From Heterocephalus glaber (Eukaryota; Chordata; Mammalia; Rodentia; Bathyergidae), in assembly GCF_000247695.1 (NCBI RefSeq), contig NW_004624732.1, positions 20,626,595-20,690,594 on the forward strand: a stretch of 64,000 nucleotides of DNA, given 5' to 3'. Made by a program: the position numbers and the translations under genes. Position 1 is the stretch's first letter; each line of letters opens with the position of its first letter. The notes under the pieces are model-generated. The model was not told the origin of the DNA, ran no database searches, and saw only the letters and a program-made list of their open reading frames with translations. Positions 22,765 to 35,914 of this stretch are shown one piece after another.

Positions 22765-23212
22765 AAGAAGCTATGTTCTGTGTATCCCCTTGACCATTTT
22801 CAGCAGGGCCCCTTAATTTTCTCTATTAGCAAAACTCCTGTTATGACAGGCAGAAAATGAGCTGTTTATTTCCAAGAGCTTCCTTTTAGGCCAAGGAAAT
22901 CCTTCATTTTGCTAGAAGTTTGTCTCATACTCTGTCTAGCCGGAGGTGGTTTTTAGCAGAGTTGTGGGATTCCATGATTGTCTCAGGCTTTGATGCCTGA
23001 GATGGGATGAGATGAGGTTTCTGTCCCTGTGAGCACACAATTGGGGTGGAAGAGAGTAAATGCCTGAACATGCTAGAGGTTCTGGATAGGTTACTAATGG
23101 TTTTCTTCTATAGATTCCATTAAATTATGAATAATGATACTTAAGCAAGGTGCCTAAACTACTCCAAATCATAAAACTAGAACTTTCTTTCTAATTGTTA
23201 TTTATATCTTTC

Positions 23213-23747
23213 TGTCATAGTTTGGGTCTAGACAGTCTTAAAGGCCAGTGATAGACCCTGTGAAGATGGAAAGGAGGATCTGGGTATGGGGCCGGGAGAA
23301 GGGAAAGTAAAAAGGATCAAGATGCAATATGAATATATGCCAATTCCCAACAGTGAATTTATTTATTATGTATTGCAAATATATAATAATCAAAAAGAAA
23401 AAATTACATAAATCTCAGTGTGTGAAAGGCACTTCCCCCAGAGTGACAGTGTGAGGAAGCAGTAGAAATTTCAAGAGGTGGGGTTACTGGGAGTTTTGGA
23501 ATCACTGATGCATGCTCTTGAAGTGAGTATCACGACCCTAGTGTCTTCCTTTTTCTCTTTTTTTTCCATTCTGGTCATCATGTGAGCAGCATTGCTCCCA
23601 CCATGACATGCTACCATAGGTCCAAAAGTAACAGGGCCACCCAACTGTACAGTAAAACCAACAAAACTGTAAGCCAAGTAAATCTTTTCTCTTGATAAAT
23701 TGATTGTCTTGCATATTTGTTACAGTAATCGAAAACTAACTAATACA
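23213..23747 (+). mobile_element. MaLR-type LTR interrupted by an L1 tail
   Basis: It starts tgtcatagtttgggtctag and ends ctaactaatacacc, with aactgtaagccaagtaaatc near the 3' end, in the pattern of rodent MaLR LTRs. Between about 23,275 and 23,410 the LTR sequence is broken by a G/A-rich segment with gaagggaaagtaaaaaggat and an A-rich end that resembles a diverged L1 3' UTR. Confidence 0.6.
23275..23410 (+). mobile_element. Diverged LINE-1 3' end inserted in LTR
   Basis: gggagaagggaaagtaaaaa, then gccaattcccaacagtgaat, then an aaaaagaaaaaatt tail parallel the L1 3' end at 22,600-22,760. No TSD was resolved by eye. Confidence 0.45.
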
Positions 23748-26614
23748 CCTTCTTTCTTCTGAAAGGAATTATAATATTAGAATTATACTTCTATATAACA
23801 GGGTAAAATGAAAATGGGAGAAAATGGTCAATGAAGATAAGATACTAGAGAAGAGAAATAAGGCAAGGAAAGTAGGAATCAAAAGAGTCTTATTTCACAA
23901 CTTAATTTCCTATCTCCAAAGAGCCTAAAAGCCTCTTTTCCACAGAACAGTAGAGTCATGCTCCAATGCCACAGAAAGAGGTGCCACTGAATTGTGATAT
24001 GTGTTACATCATCCATCCATTCACTCAAAAGCAGTTGTCAAATGCAGTCTAATATCTAACCACTAGAAAATTAAGACACATGCTCTGTCTATGGAAAGAA
24101 GGTGGCTGTGAGGGTGACAGACATACAACCAGGTTCATGGTGCAACTTGGTAAAGGTTGCAATAAATTGAAAGTAAGAGAAAGTTCAGTAAAATTCCTCC
24201 ATTATAAAATTAAATAAATTGTGTGCCACATATTTCAGAATTGGTAAGAAACCATTTTAGGAAGTATCCCTTAATTTTAGCCTGGTTTTGCATGCCTATC
24301 GTGTACTACTATGCCATGTGCTTTTTCTACATATAAGACGACCTGGTCCTCAAAAAAACCCCAAATTGTTCTCATTTTATGGAAGAGAAAATGGAGGCAG
24401 AGTCATGCATGGTAAAAGACCTCTGTGCATGATGTTACTGAGTGTATGGAAGAGCTGGCTGAATCCTAGCCTTGTTGCTTTATGAACTTTTAGCAAGTAG
24501 ATTCACTACTGACATTTGCTAGGATCTTTAATCAAGGCCTTGAACACACATGACTTCAGGCCATTCCTGCAGCAGTTCTGTGACCTTGACCTGGGGGTGG
24601 TGATAACCCCCATTCACATTGCATACCTGGGTCTTTGAAAGGAAATCTCACTCTCTGAGGGTCAGCATGGTGACCGGGAGTCACAGTGACCTTCTTTTGA
24701 TTCCAGTCTCTTTTTGTTCCCAACTCAAAACTACTGTCTCTCCTGCCACCCCAACCTTTAGTGTTCCACCAGGACACAGAACTGTCTCCTCATAGATACT
24801 TCAGATTTGACTATGAGGGCCTTTAAGTCTTAGGCCTATTTCAAGATCAAGATTACTGGTCCTGGGCACCTGCCAGTCTGTCTTCTGTTCTCTGAGATCA
24901 TGTTACATCTGCTGGCCAAAGTCTGCCTTCTCCTTGAAGCTCCCTTTAGAAGCACTTTGCAAAGCCAGCTGGGGTCCGCTCTGTACAGAATGAGACAACC
25001 AGGATGCCTGCTTTCTAAGGAGAAGCAAGGCTGTGCCCTGTGCCACTAGGCCAGAAGAGGCCAGCTTCTTCCTCTGCAAATTTGGAGGAGACTTGGTCAT
25101 TGAGAATAGAATAGCTTTCATTAAAGCACCATGATCATTTATTCCCTTCCTCCCCAAAGTAAACTTATTAGTTGGCTTTGTTCTTCAGTTCCTGAACCCT
25201 GTGGCTTAGCACTAATGAAAAGTATGGGTGACAAACCTCAAATGCCAACCTTCCCTACTCTCCCTTCCTTGTCATATATGTGAAAAATATACCTGCAAAG
25301 CAAAGCATGGATTAAGTTTTTCAAACAAATTAACCAACAGAGGAAAAATAAATGTGGGTAAAAGGACAATTGCTGAGATCTGGGAATAGTGAAAATTCTA
25401 TTTTTTTCCTTTGGTAAGCTAATCAAAGCAGATATAATATAAGTCCCTCTGCCACTAATAATATTTTACAGGAAAACTCACACATGTGCACACACATGCC
25501 CACATTCTGGTGGCACGTTACCCCCTGTATATTTCAGTGTGTGGGTACAAACCATCAGCTCAGTTGAGAATTCTATAGGATAAAAGCAGTCTTGACAAAC
25601 CCAAATATAACTAGAAGATGTTGAATACCAGTTGTTGAAAGAGCTGAGATTATTTAAAGTATAAAAACAAAGGTCAAGATGGGGTATTACTGCCACCTTT
25701 GAATATGTAAAGGGCAGTCAGGTAGAGAATGGAGCAGACTCCTTCTGCATTGTTCTACGCACAGAGTAGCAGGACTGATGGAGGGTGTAGAGGCATGTCT
25801 TGGTTCAGGATAAGAAAGAAAGAAATCAGAACAGTTAATACTTTACAAAAGAGAATGGGTTATTTCTGAGACTAGTGAAGTCCCTTCTTAAGAATTTCAA
25901 AAAGAGGCTTGTATAGCCATCTGTCAAGGATTGTGCAGAATTAATGTATTTGTTGAATAAAAGCAATAGCTCTGAATCTTGGCTGCATAATGTATTCACT
26001 TGTTGAACTTGGAATTATTGTGATACTTGGGATGCACCCTGGAGACTTAGTTCACAGTTCTGCAGGGAAGTTAGAATGTCAGAACATTTGAAAGGTCCTG
26101 TCTGCATATCATGAACAGCCAATAAAGAACCATAAGAGTAGAGCATGCATTCATTCTTCTGGTCATCTTTGGATGAGTATTTATGGCACATGTGCTGGAG
26201 GCATGCTACCCCACTCTGAGATAGAGAAGGTGTAGTGAATTCTGGCTGTGCCACCAATGTCTACTTCCTCTAATTATTCAACATACCAGATATCCCATGG
26301 CTGCACCTGGTTTTCTTCTTCTGAAAAATTTCCCTTCTCAGAGGAGGCCTCTTTGTCCATCATATGGCAGAAAAGAAGTACAAGAGAATTATTGCTTCTG
26401 AAAAGCACCCTTCAAACTTAACATAGGTGGAAACTTCCTCACACTTAAGAAAACATACAATTCTCAAGTCTATGTTCTAAAGTGGCTCTCAGTATTTCTC
26501 CAGTAACTTCCAATCCAAACTCCTCCCACCACAATTTGCTGATAACCTCCATTCTATGATATTTTTTCTTTATTCCTGTTGCTGGGCCAATACTATTGTC
26601 TCAGTGAAAGAAGC
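23748..26614. other. Unique DNA with a weak MIR patch
   Basis: At 24,265-24,420 words such as tctcattttatggaagagaa and atggaggcagagtcatgcat resemble MIR on the minus strand. The GC content rises near 24,550-25,100, where short minus frames occur without recognisable domains. Confidence 0.45.
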
Positions 26615-26818
26615 CCAAAAGAGCGACACCCTTCCTCCATGTGAACCATGTGAAGACAGCAAGATGACTGTGTGTGATCAGGAAGTGGGCCATCATCAGA
26701 CAGAGAACTGGTCTTTGACTTGATCTTCCAGCCTCCTGAGCTGTGAGAAACAGACGTGTCTTGTTGAAGCTACTCAGGTTATGGTGTTTTGTACAGAAGG
26801 CTGAGCTGATTGAGACAC
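26615..26818 (+). mobile_element. MaLR (MLT1-like) LTR 3' half
   Basis: ccttcctccatgtgaaccatgtgaagacagcaag, cttccagcctcctgagctgtg and ggttatggtgttttgtacag follow the MLT1 order (ccatgtgaggacacag, cagcctccagaactgtgag, gtggtattttgttatagc). Confidence 0.65.
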
Positions 26819-26989
26819 TTCATGCTGCACTAGGTTTTCACACAGCCTGCTCTGGGTCTGCACCAAGCACAGTTTGATGCCAGAGCCATGTTCTAAACCA
26901 ATATTCTATGCCCCTCTAGCTACTAAAGACCATTATTTTGAATATTTGTAGAACGTCTTCCTTGTGCACAATGTCCTCACATTTGATCT

Positions 26990-27024
26990 GTTTTTTTTTT
27001 CCTTTTTTTTTTTTTTTTTTTTTT
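26990..27024. repeat. Poly-T tract
   Basis: Two T-runs separated by cc. It may be the reverse tail of a degraded retroposon, but the body is not recognisable. Confidence 0.7.
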
Positions 27025-27734
27025 GTTAAATGCCACTAACATTCCTCCCTATTTCACGAAATCGATGGGCAATGTGAATTATTTAAATCATGTCATTTAT
27101 ATTATGAAGGGTTAAATTTCTTATAAATCTATTGTCGGAAATCCTAACCCCAACTTTCAGCCTTAGCCTAAGGGAAGTATTAGTTTGGATAATCACTCCC
27201 ATAATATTCTATGCAGCACTAACCCTTGGGATTGTCCAGATGACCTCGATTCTCACATTCTATATGGAACCTCAACAGTAGTTTCCATAGCAACCAACAC
27301 TGATGAATGTGGATGATTTTCACTTGCCTGTCTCTAAGTTACAACTTTAAAAAAAATAGGAAACTAGAGGAGAATTTGATTGCCAAGCAGAGTAGTATTT
27401 GCTATAATAGGATGGGATCACCAGCTACTTCCTTTAAAACTAAAATTTAAATTTTTGCTTATCTGTTCTGTTCATAGTCCTTCCATTCCATCATATTCCT
27501 TTCCAATGTTTTTGGTTGTAGTGCTGCCTTACTTGTAATGGGATCCTTTTTCCTCTCTGACTTTGTTAACTCTCTAGCTTCTGGCCCCATAGCTGTTGAT
27601 GTTTCCCTACACAAAACCATCTCTAGTCCTCTCTGTAGAGATACCAATTTGAATTTCATGTAGCATATACCTGGCTGTATGACTGTGCACAAGTGGAATA
27701 AATGCCAACAAAGGCATTAGCAAAGGTAGATTAA

Positions 27735-27930
27735 TTGCTCCAACTCTGCCACACATTAACACTAAGGCTTAAGGCTGTTTGCTCACCTGTGCCTGAAACT
27801 CAATTTTCTCATTTCCATAATTTGGATCTACCACATAAATTTATGTAAGGATTCAATGAGATAATGGATATAATGTACTTACAATAGTGACTAGCATATA
27901 ATATGCTCTCAGTCGGGAATAGCTACATCA
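27735..27930 (+). mobile_element. MIR SINE
   Basis: ccaactctgccacacattaa, actcaattttctcatttcca, taaggattcaatgagataat and atatgctctcagtc follow the MIR order closely. Confidence 0.7.
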
Positions 27931-28689
27931 TCATTAACATCTTTTGTTGTGTAACCCTAGGGGACACTTAGGTAAGATGCATAGATAGTAAACAAGCTCT
28001 GCTCCACAGCTCTCCTGTATGAACACTGGTTTGTATGAGTTTGACTACATTCAGAAGTTACTTTACCTCACTCAGGCTCCATCTTATTATCTACAAAATT
28101 CATTTTTTCCATCAACTACATAGTTTCAGTCACATTTGAGAGACTGTATAGAATGGGCTTGTCAGAGTTCTTTCAGTGGGTTTCTAAAGCTTTATTTTCT
28201 TTGTATTAATCATCTCATTCACCTTTTCAGAGTTGTAATTCCCTTAGTAACAATTACAATGTAGTGTTCACCAGATAATTAATGGACTGTTACGTGCCTA
28301 AGGACACATGTACATTTTGTACAAAGATCTAGATTGTAAAAGCAGGCTAATAGTCATTGTTATGGATTTGTAGGTCTGAGATCTTTGCTCACCTGAGAAG
28401 AGAGATAAAAAGGTATTATGTGGCCAAGGTGACATGGGTCGGTCACCGTACAAGGCAATCCATACAGCTAAGTCCTATGTTATTGCTCAGATATAAGTCT
28501 TGAAATATATATTTATACTTTTAAAAAGAGAATCCATGTTGAAAATCAAGTTAAAGGCTTATGGCCCATGATTAAAATTCATATAACTATGACAAACAGA
28601 AGAGAATATTTTTAAAGTGTTGAAAAAGACCTAATTAATAGCCCCCATTAGGAGATCCAATTAAGGAAGAACGTCTCAACAACATAATG

Positions 28690-28760
28690 CCTAATATCAC
28701 AAACTAGTAAATGGCAGAGGTGATTTTTAAATGGACTTGTCACACTTCAAGTCCTTTTAA
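28690..28760 (-). mobile_element. MIR SINE fragment
   Basis: atcacaaactagtaaatggcagag, then cacacttcaagtccttttaac, matches the reverse complement of the MIR 5' half (ctagtaagtggcagag, then tccgtgctcttaac). Confidence 0.6.
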
Positions 28761-29079
28761 CAAGGTTAGCAGCACTTCCCAACTTCTGAAACAATGTTCA
28801 GGAGGATGCTCACACAAGGAGGGTCCCATGGACAGCAGTACAGCAACTTGTGTCTGTAGAAAAGGGAAGTACAGCATAGCATGTCTGTCTCTCTTCTGTT
28901 TAGAAACCGTGCCTGCTTTGGCACTGCTGATGGGATGTAACCCAAATTCCTGAGGTTGGACACAGGGTTACTTGTCATGAGCTCCAGCCCATAACATGGA
29001 TTGCTTCACCTTTATGCTCCATGATCTAGTTACCCTGAATTTTTTTTCAGTGGCTGACATTGTCTCCCATGACTCTTGA

Positions 29080-29285
29080 CATGGGCTCAAGCCTCTTTAA
29101 GGAAATGTCTTTCCTGTATCCCTCTATAGGATCTCATCCTCTGCTTAGAATTGCTTGTGCACCCCTCCAGATTCCCCTGCATCCTGAGTCTCTAGTTACT
29201 CATAACTCACATGTGTATCTACAATACAGAGGCTGGTTCTAGGAAGGCAGTATGTGTTCAATAAGCATTTTTGAAAAAGTGACAG
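29080..29285 (+). mobile_element. L2-like 3' fragment
   Basis: A pyrimidine-rich stretch with tgtctttcctgtatccctc precedes agtatgtgttcaataagcat near the end, like the L2 consensus end (agtaggcgctcaataaatat). Diverged. Confidence 0.5.
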
Positions 29286-29355
29286 AATATATGTCACTTT
29301 ATGAATATGTCACAAAGATATGTGCTTATTCTGAGTAACAACTTTCCAATATCCA

Positions 29356-29713
29356 TGCTATGGATTGTGTATCTCGCCCCAAAGGAATTTGTTTAAATCC
29401 TAATTTCCCATGTGATGGTATGTGAGGAGATGGGCTCTTCGGGGTAATTTGGGGACTAAGTCATAAAGGTAGGGTTCACATAATTAACACACTTATAAGA
29501 AGAAACATGAAAGAACCCCTCTCCCCCTTTTCTCTCATCAACATATGAGGATGCAGGGAGAAGACACCATCTGCAAACCAGGAAGAAGGCCCTTACCAGA
29601 CACTGCATCTGCTGTCCATTTCAACTCTGAATTGCAGCGAATAACTCAGAAATAAATGTCTGCTGTTTAAGCTATCCAGTATATGGTATTTTTTATAGAA
29701 CTCTGAACTAAAA
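29356..29713 (+). mobile_element. MaLR (MLT1-like) solo LTR
   Basis: It opens tgctatggattgtgtatctc and contains aggagatgggctcttcgggg, agaagacaccatctgcaaac and agaaataaatgtctgctg, closing near atggtattttttatagaactc and gaactaaaac. The order matches MLT1-type LTRs over nearly full length. Confidence 0.75.
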
Positions 29714-31150
29714 CAATCTATTATGCAATACATCTAGATAATTTTTCCTCTTATTTGTATCTATAACCAACTTATAATTTACCAGGTGAGAATTAGTTTG
29801 TAGTTATAACCTTTGTGTGGTGAATAAATAAATGCATGCAATTAAAAATGGGAGCTGAAATATCAATCTTTGGTCATGTTCACAACTATGTGTTACTGTA
29901 TTTAAATCTCAATAACTTAGCACACTGACTTATATAGTAGATGTGAACAAGAGCTCTGCCACTGAACTGCACCCCAGGCCTAAAGAGTTGAATGTGAGAA
30001 AAATATATTTTTTAATGTTGTTCTTTTTTAAAAATCAGAAATAAATTCCACAGGACTTTATAGGTAAAAAACAGATATTTGAGACTGAGAGTGGATTCCT
30101 TTTCATTCTGTGGTATTTTGAAAGTAAATGAAAATGAAGACTTTGTTTCTCACTCCAGCATAACTCAAGATATTTTTTGAAATGTGAAGCTATCACAAGA
30201 GATTGAGGCCTGGATTTCAAGTACCAGGAGAGAGATTTTCTAAAAGGAGCAGTGTTGGTCAGAGGTTTAGTCAGGACCTCCTCAGCCCCACCAGGAATGG
30301 ACTTGGAGGGTCAAGAAGCTGCATCCCGGATGTTCATCGGTGCCAAGGGGATTGTTTTGGCTGCAACAAAAGATGCACAGGTGGCCTGGACAGATGTGAG
30401 CTGTTCAGTGGTTGTTGGCTCCATAAAAACATTAGGAATTTTATTTTTATAGTCAGGACCATTGAAAGGGAAGAAGCACAGTCAGCCTGGCCGTTCCTGT
30501 TTCCTTGTTAGATTTTCACTATTCATCTACTTCTGCACCCAGCACTGAGATGGCCCTCTACAAAAGGAGCTATTATGTTTTATCTTTCCCTTTCCCTTGA
30601 AGAAAATTTCTTAGCAAGAAGCAATGCAGAAAATCATTCTATGAGACCTGGTTATGTATCTCACAGAGTGCTGTGAATCCAGGCAAGGGATATGTAGGGC
30701 CAGCTTGCTTGTGACACTGGCCTCCGTTTTCACTGGAATCTAGTTGATCTCTCCATTGGATCCTTTTCTCTCTGATAGACATCACCCTGGGTCCCTAGCA
30801 GCAAATTCCCATTTCCTCCATTTTCATTATCTAATTCTTCTTTGTAATGAATAGCATTAAGATCTAATATCAGAACAGGTCACATTCCTTCTTTACTACT
30901 TTATCAAAATTACATGTAAAATATGAGAACTTAAATGGAATGAGTGCAAGAATCATCCAGTTGGACATGAAATTTGATAAAGTATCCACAACCTTGAGGA
31001 GCTACATGTAAGCATGTAACATACATGACTAGCCTAGACTACACATAGATAAATATACATAATTAAAAAGTTGCCTCCGTTTTATAGGAATGTAAGTTTT
31101 AGAAATTTGAGAAAATCATCAATAATATTAATTAATTACACTTTCACACA
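29714..31150. other. Mostly unique DNA
   Basis: It includes a short ID-like scrap at 29,949-29,983 (gagctctgccactgaactgc) and a less AT-rich patch with an open frame at 30,200-30,450. No gene is proven. Confidence 0.45.
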
Positions 31151-31465
31151 CAGTCATCTCTCCCTGCTGCTGAAGGATTGGTTCCAGGATCCCCTGCAGA
31201 TACTAAAATCTGTAGGTGCTCAAATCCCTTGCATATAATGAAGGAGCATGTGCATATAATCCATGCTTGTCCTCCTCTATACATTAAATCATCTCTAGGT
31301 TTCTTACAATACCTAACACAAAGTAAATACTATGCAGATGGTTGCTATAGACTAGTGTTTCAAGGATAAGAAAAAAATGTGCACATGTTCATTACAGATT
31401 CAATTTTTAAAAATATTTTTGATCCACAGTTGATTCAATCTATGGATGCAAAGGCCAATTTTATA
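31151..31465 (+). mobile_element. TcMar-Tigger nonautonomous element (MER2-like)
   Basis: cagtcatctctccctgctgc, ggattggttccaggatcccc, gatactaaaatctgtagg, taaatcatctctaggtttct, tacaatacctaacac and gatccacagttgattcaatc occur in the order I know for a common Tigger-class MITE. It is about 315 bp, nearly full length, with diverged ends. Confidence 0.75.
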
Positions 31466-31477
31466 TACACACTTTTA

Positions 31478-31510
31478 TGTATGTATGTATGTATGTATAT
31501 ATTTGTATAT
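31478..31510. repeat. (TATG)n microsatellite
   Basis: tatgtatgtatgtatgtatgta followed by tatattt, directly beyond the Tigger element. Confidence 0.85.
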
Positions 31511-32109
31511 ATCATATTAGATATAGATTATAGATCCCTGGTTTGTTAAACACACAGCTCAGGGACTTGATGTAGCAGGGAATAAAAATAACAACAGTCA
31601 CCCCTTACATTTCCACAATAAAATATTTCATGAAGTAGCTTTTAGGGTATGTAAACTAAAAGTAAATGAGAATATTAAAACTTATGTTACAGAAATTTTG
31701 GAAACTATGTTTACCAGTGTAATATAATTAAGACAAATAATAATATTGTAACATAATATACGGCCCTTGAAAACATGATACCTTTAACCCAGAAGACCTT
31801 AGAGTCAGCTCAAGGTAGAAGAGTATGAGAAAAGGTTCCTCCAGCTCGGCCCATTCATTCAGCCTTCCTTCAATATATATGAATGACCTGAATGGCTTTC
31901 ATGTGTCAGTATCATGTTCAAAACTGCAAATGATCAGCTGTTGTGGACATCTCTCAAACACCCTCTGTTTGGAATATCACTGTGTCAGACAGCCTTTGAC
32001 AGGTGTTTACCATATATCTGTGCATTTCTGGACTTGCTTAGCTCCGAGTGAAGGAGCACCAAAGGATGATCTAGCCCAGTGGCCATGCAGGATAAGAAAT
32101 GTTTGCCTT

Positions 32110-32197
32110 AGGGCTGGGGATTTAGCTCAGTGGTTCCGGCGCCTGCCTTGCAAGCACAAGGTCCAGAGTTCAATCCCTGGTACCCCCCCCCCAAAAA
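32110..32197 (+). mobile_element. tRNA-derived SINE with 16-bp TSD and C-tract tail
   Basis: agggctggggatttagctc begins the unit, with A-box-like tagctcagtgg at 32,123-32,133 and B-box-like gagttcaatccc. After ggta comes a run of about ten C and then an A-run. aagaaatgtttgcctt is repeated perfectly at 32,094-32,109 and 32,198-32,213. Confidence 0.95.
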
Positions 32198-32729
32198 AAG
32201 AAATGTTTGCCTTCTGGGTCTAGCAAGTTTGCCAACACAGCTAGCAAGAAGTCATTGCACTCATGAACATCTGAATCATCACAAGTGTACCCTGGGGCTG
32301 CATGGCTATCAAGGGCACATTTGGAGCAAAATGTACAAATCCTGAAGGCAATAAATATGAAAGGTGATTTCAGATTTTCTCTCAAAGTCTGAGTGTCTTA
32401 TAATTTTACAACCCCTTGTCTCTATTACTGAAATCTAAAACAATATGAAATCAAATAGTTTTGTCATAACTCATTCGAGGGAGAAATCTAACCTGAACTA
32501 ATGTGGGTTAATATACTCTTCGTTTATCCCAATTTTTGTGAATATTCAGGTTTCCCTGAAGAAATATTAATTTGTTTGAATAGGGCACTGCCTCAGACCC
32601 CACTGAAGTGCTGATTAATGTGTAGTACAAGCATAGAACTATATCTCTAAATTTTGAAAAATTTTGAAAGCACACTTGGGTTCAAGGTTTTGTGTGAAGA
32701 GTTGGGTCCCTTCTGGGGCTTTGGTTTAC

Positions 32730-32900
32730 TCTTAGACCTTGCTCAAATGCCATCCTCTTGATGATCCTGTCCTTTAAAACTGCAATTCTCCTTCCTTTTC
32801 CAGGCTTCGTGTCTTTTGCACTGATTTTATATCTTCATTTTCTTATCACTCTGAATAGCATTTTCAGAGTTTCAGAGTAAGTATTAAAATGTTTGTTAAA
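32730..32900 (+). mobile_element. L2 3' fragment
   Basis: taccttgctcaaatgcc-like wording (gaccttgctcaaatgccatc), ttgatgatcctgtcc and a following pyrimidine-rich part match the known L2 3' region (cagctcaaatgtcacctcc, ccttccctgacc). Confidence 0.55.
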
Positions 32901-33565
32901 TAAGAAAACACCATGGCATTTGCTTGATCTGTCCACGGGCTGCACCCTGGAGCCATAAACCATCCCACCCAGTCAAATATGAGCTCACCAGGGCAGGCAT
33001 GGATGTCACTGTCCCTAAGAAGAGCATCTGCCACAAGGGGAGGTCGATTAGTCATGTGGAATGAAAGAAAATATTAATGCAGAATATCATTTTTAAACAA
33101 CAAAATTTAAAATATCTTTTTGTCCCTAAATAAGTTCATTTTAAAATTCTAAACTAAAATAAAAACAAAAATCGTCTGCATAAGTTACCTATAATTAATT
33201 ATTTTATATATTTTTATTGTAATTTACTCTTTATTTACAAGAATTCTCTACCTTGTGGAATATTCTTGGCAAGTATGATTTTTAACAGCTTTGCAAGACT
33301 CCAGCACAAGAGTACTTTATAATGTTGACAGGTTAGTTTGCTTTAAACATTTGCTTTCATAACTCCAAAATGAACATCATTATTCAAGATAAATTGGTGA
33401 ACACTTCTCTTCATTTCAAAAACCTAGGTAGATTCCTAGATGTGGATCTTCTGAGTAAAAGAGCAGGGTGTGAAACTCCTCAGTATTAAAGAAAATTAAA
33501 TGTAACATGGAAAATTTCTGATAGACCTGTGTCTTCTAGCTTAGTAAACATCAGGAAAGGAGGGG

Positions 33566-33606
33566 TGTGTGTGTGTGTGTATGTGTGTGTGTGTGTGTGT
33601 GTGTGT
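33566..33606. repeat. (GT)n microsatellite
   Basis: gtgtgtgtgtgt with a single atgt interruption. Confidence 0.95.
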
Positions 33607-34481
33607 ATTCTGGAATAAAATTCACCAGCCTGAGGGATTTTGGCACATGTGGGCACCTGGACATTTAGTAGCTCGGATTGGAGGCAAGGTGGCAACTTCT
33701 GGTGGGAAGTAGCCTGCTCAGTAGCCAGATCCCTGGCAGCAGTCTTGCTTCACAAGTCTGTCGGCTCCTCCCTGTGCCTCCATTTTCCTTTCTTTTTATT
33801 CACAGGTGTGGAGGCCTCTACCCTATATGTTTGACTGGGCTGTTCTGAAGATAAAAGCAAAATATTGCTCATGAAAGGCCTTTTACAGTAAAAATTCCTG
33901 TACCACCACAAGCTGTTATTAATTAATCACTCAGGAAGTGGAAATTTTTGGCAGCTGTGTACTATTTATGGCCACTATCAATAAGTATCAAATTTCAATC
34001 CTCACGAAATTCAAAGCTGAATATCCCATGAAGTACACTGTAAAAAAGCAAATCTTCCTTATAATTAGTAAAAATAATTGGGCACAGAATTTTCAGAAAT
34101 ACACCTCAGCAACAACACCTATTAATGAGAGATGGAAGGAAGTAGGTAATTATAGACCACAGCCTCCTCTGCCATTCTCCAGAGAACGCTGAACAGGAGC
34201 AAATGGAATTGTCCCCTATGGGACAAGCTTCCCATCTCTAAGGGTCTGTGTGAGATCCTGATTTTTTCTTCTGAGGGGTGAGGGACAGTGGAGAGAAGGC
34301 TGTGCTGAGAGAGCCCTGGTCCGGATGCCAATCACTCCATGGCTTGTGTGGAGAATGAGTTACTTCAGGGAGCATCATTTAACTTCTTCTGTCCTGCTCT
34401 TTTAAATGGGAGTAATTCTTTGTTCAACGGCATGAAGTGATCAGAGGACACCTTACAGGGATTTTTCAGCTTTTAAATCAA

Positions 34482-34482
34482 T

Positions 34483-34518
<36 letters not shown>
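34482..34518. repeat. (TG)n microsatellite
   Basis: About 18 uninterrupted tg units. Confidence 0.95.
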
Positions 34519-35914
34519 GCAGAGTGAGTGGAAATAAGGGGCATTCATATTAATTACTGTATTCTACATCAGTTATTTCAGAATTTCATAAACATAAAAG
34601 TCATGTTCTTTGCCTTTGTGTTGCTCACAAATTAATAAGAAAAGGAAAATCAAAATGAATAGCTAATGACCACACAGGCCCATTTGCAGGATGGACCAAA
34701 GTCTGAAGAGCTGTAGAGATGTCATGGAAGGTGGCCCCACTCAGATACGGGGCTCTGTACATATGGCACCCAAGTGGGACCCTGAAGAGCGCATCACAAA
34801 CCCAGAGTGCTCAAGAGATGCAAAGGCTGCTGGTGCTGGGCAGAGCATGGCTTCTTCTAGAACAATAAGTAATTGGCTCACAGGGCTACGTGAGGAGTTA
34901 GAGATCCAAATCCTGTGTGCTCTTACATGCCATATTAAGGAAATTAAACAGAAGTAATAGGGCCACTCATTTTGCTGTCAATAAGGAAATTAAATATGTT
35001 TTCTCTCAGGTTCCAGAACTAATTCTTCATTTGGATATTGAGTGCCCAGCACACTTTTCCCAGCTCTAGATGCTTTGGCCATGCTAGAATAGCTGAAGCC
35101 TTATCATACAGCAATCAAGGGATTAAACAGTGAAGTATGGAAGCCCTTGAGTGAACAGGATGAAGTCTGAAGTCTTCATGAGAAGATGTGCATGTGATCT
35201 CTGGAGGGCACAGCCTCTTAACGTTTATGAATGAAGGGTGACATTAAGTGACTTTCAGTACTGCTCCCTTAAGAATAAGAGATTCTCTGGGACTGTAAAG
35301 TTGAAGTTCTTTTAAAGCTCTGAAAACACAATGTTGATAACTATCCTCAGAATCATTGCATGAGTGTTTTAAGAGAATGTTTTCAGAAGCAGGGGACCTT
35401 GGTCGATGCTTGAAGTCCTCTTATTTGTTTGCTACTGCTATACAGGAGAAGATGTATAACCAAGGGAAAGAGAAGCGCTAACTAACATTTGTGTTACTCT
35501 GTATCTGGGACTCATTCAGCACTGATCAAATACCACGATGAAAAGCAAAAAAAAAAAGAAAAAAAAAGAGGGAGTCTGGTTTTGACCCCTCCAGCCTTTG
35601 TGTTTTATCCTTCCTCACCTGTAAAGGATAGTCTTTAATTTTCTCCTTTAAATTAACACATTTTAATTCATTTTTTACCAAGAAAATCTAATTTTTCTTA
35701 GATAGTACTCACTGCTGGAGTATTGCACAAAACAGAACAAAATTGAGCTGTTCTTAAATATGGGTCCTATGGGGTAGGGAGGGTGTAAGCAGGGCATCTC
35801 CTTGGCTTTTGTTCTGAATTTCTGCAAAGTCACCCTTTTCTCTACAGGTTCTAGCCCTATTCCTGTACCTTGCAACAGCATTTATATATCCATTCATCAC
35901 ATGCTCCTAAATGA

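Larger units (their letters stand above)
32901..35914. other. Unique DNA with two GT microsatellites
   Basis: No gene is recognised. An A-rich run lies at 35,549-35,570. The frame at 34,691-34,957 (88 codons, plus) has no domain I recognise. Confidence 0.5.

Noticed and set aside
27120..27300. Possible mitochondrial insertion (NUMT), because of phrases like taatcactcccataatattc
   Set aside because: No mitochondrial gene could be recognised in any frame. The similarity is only compositional.
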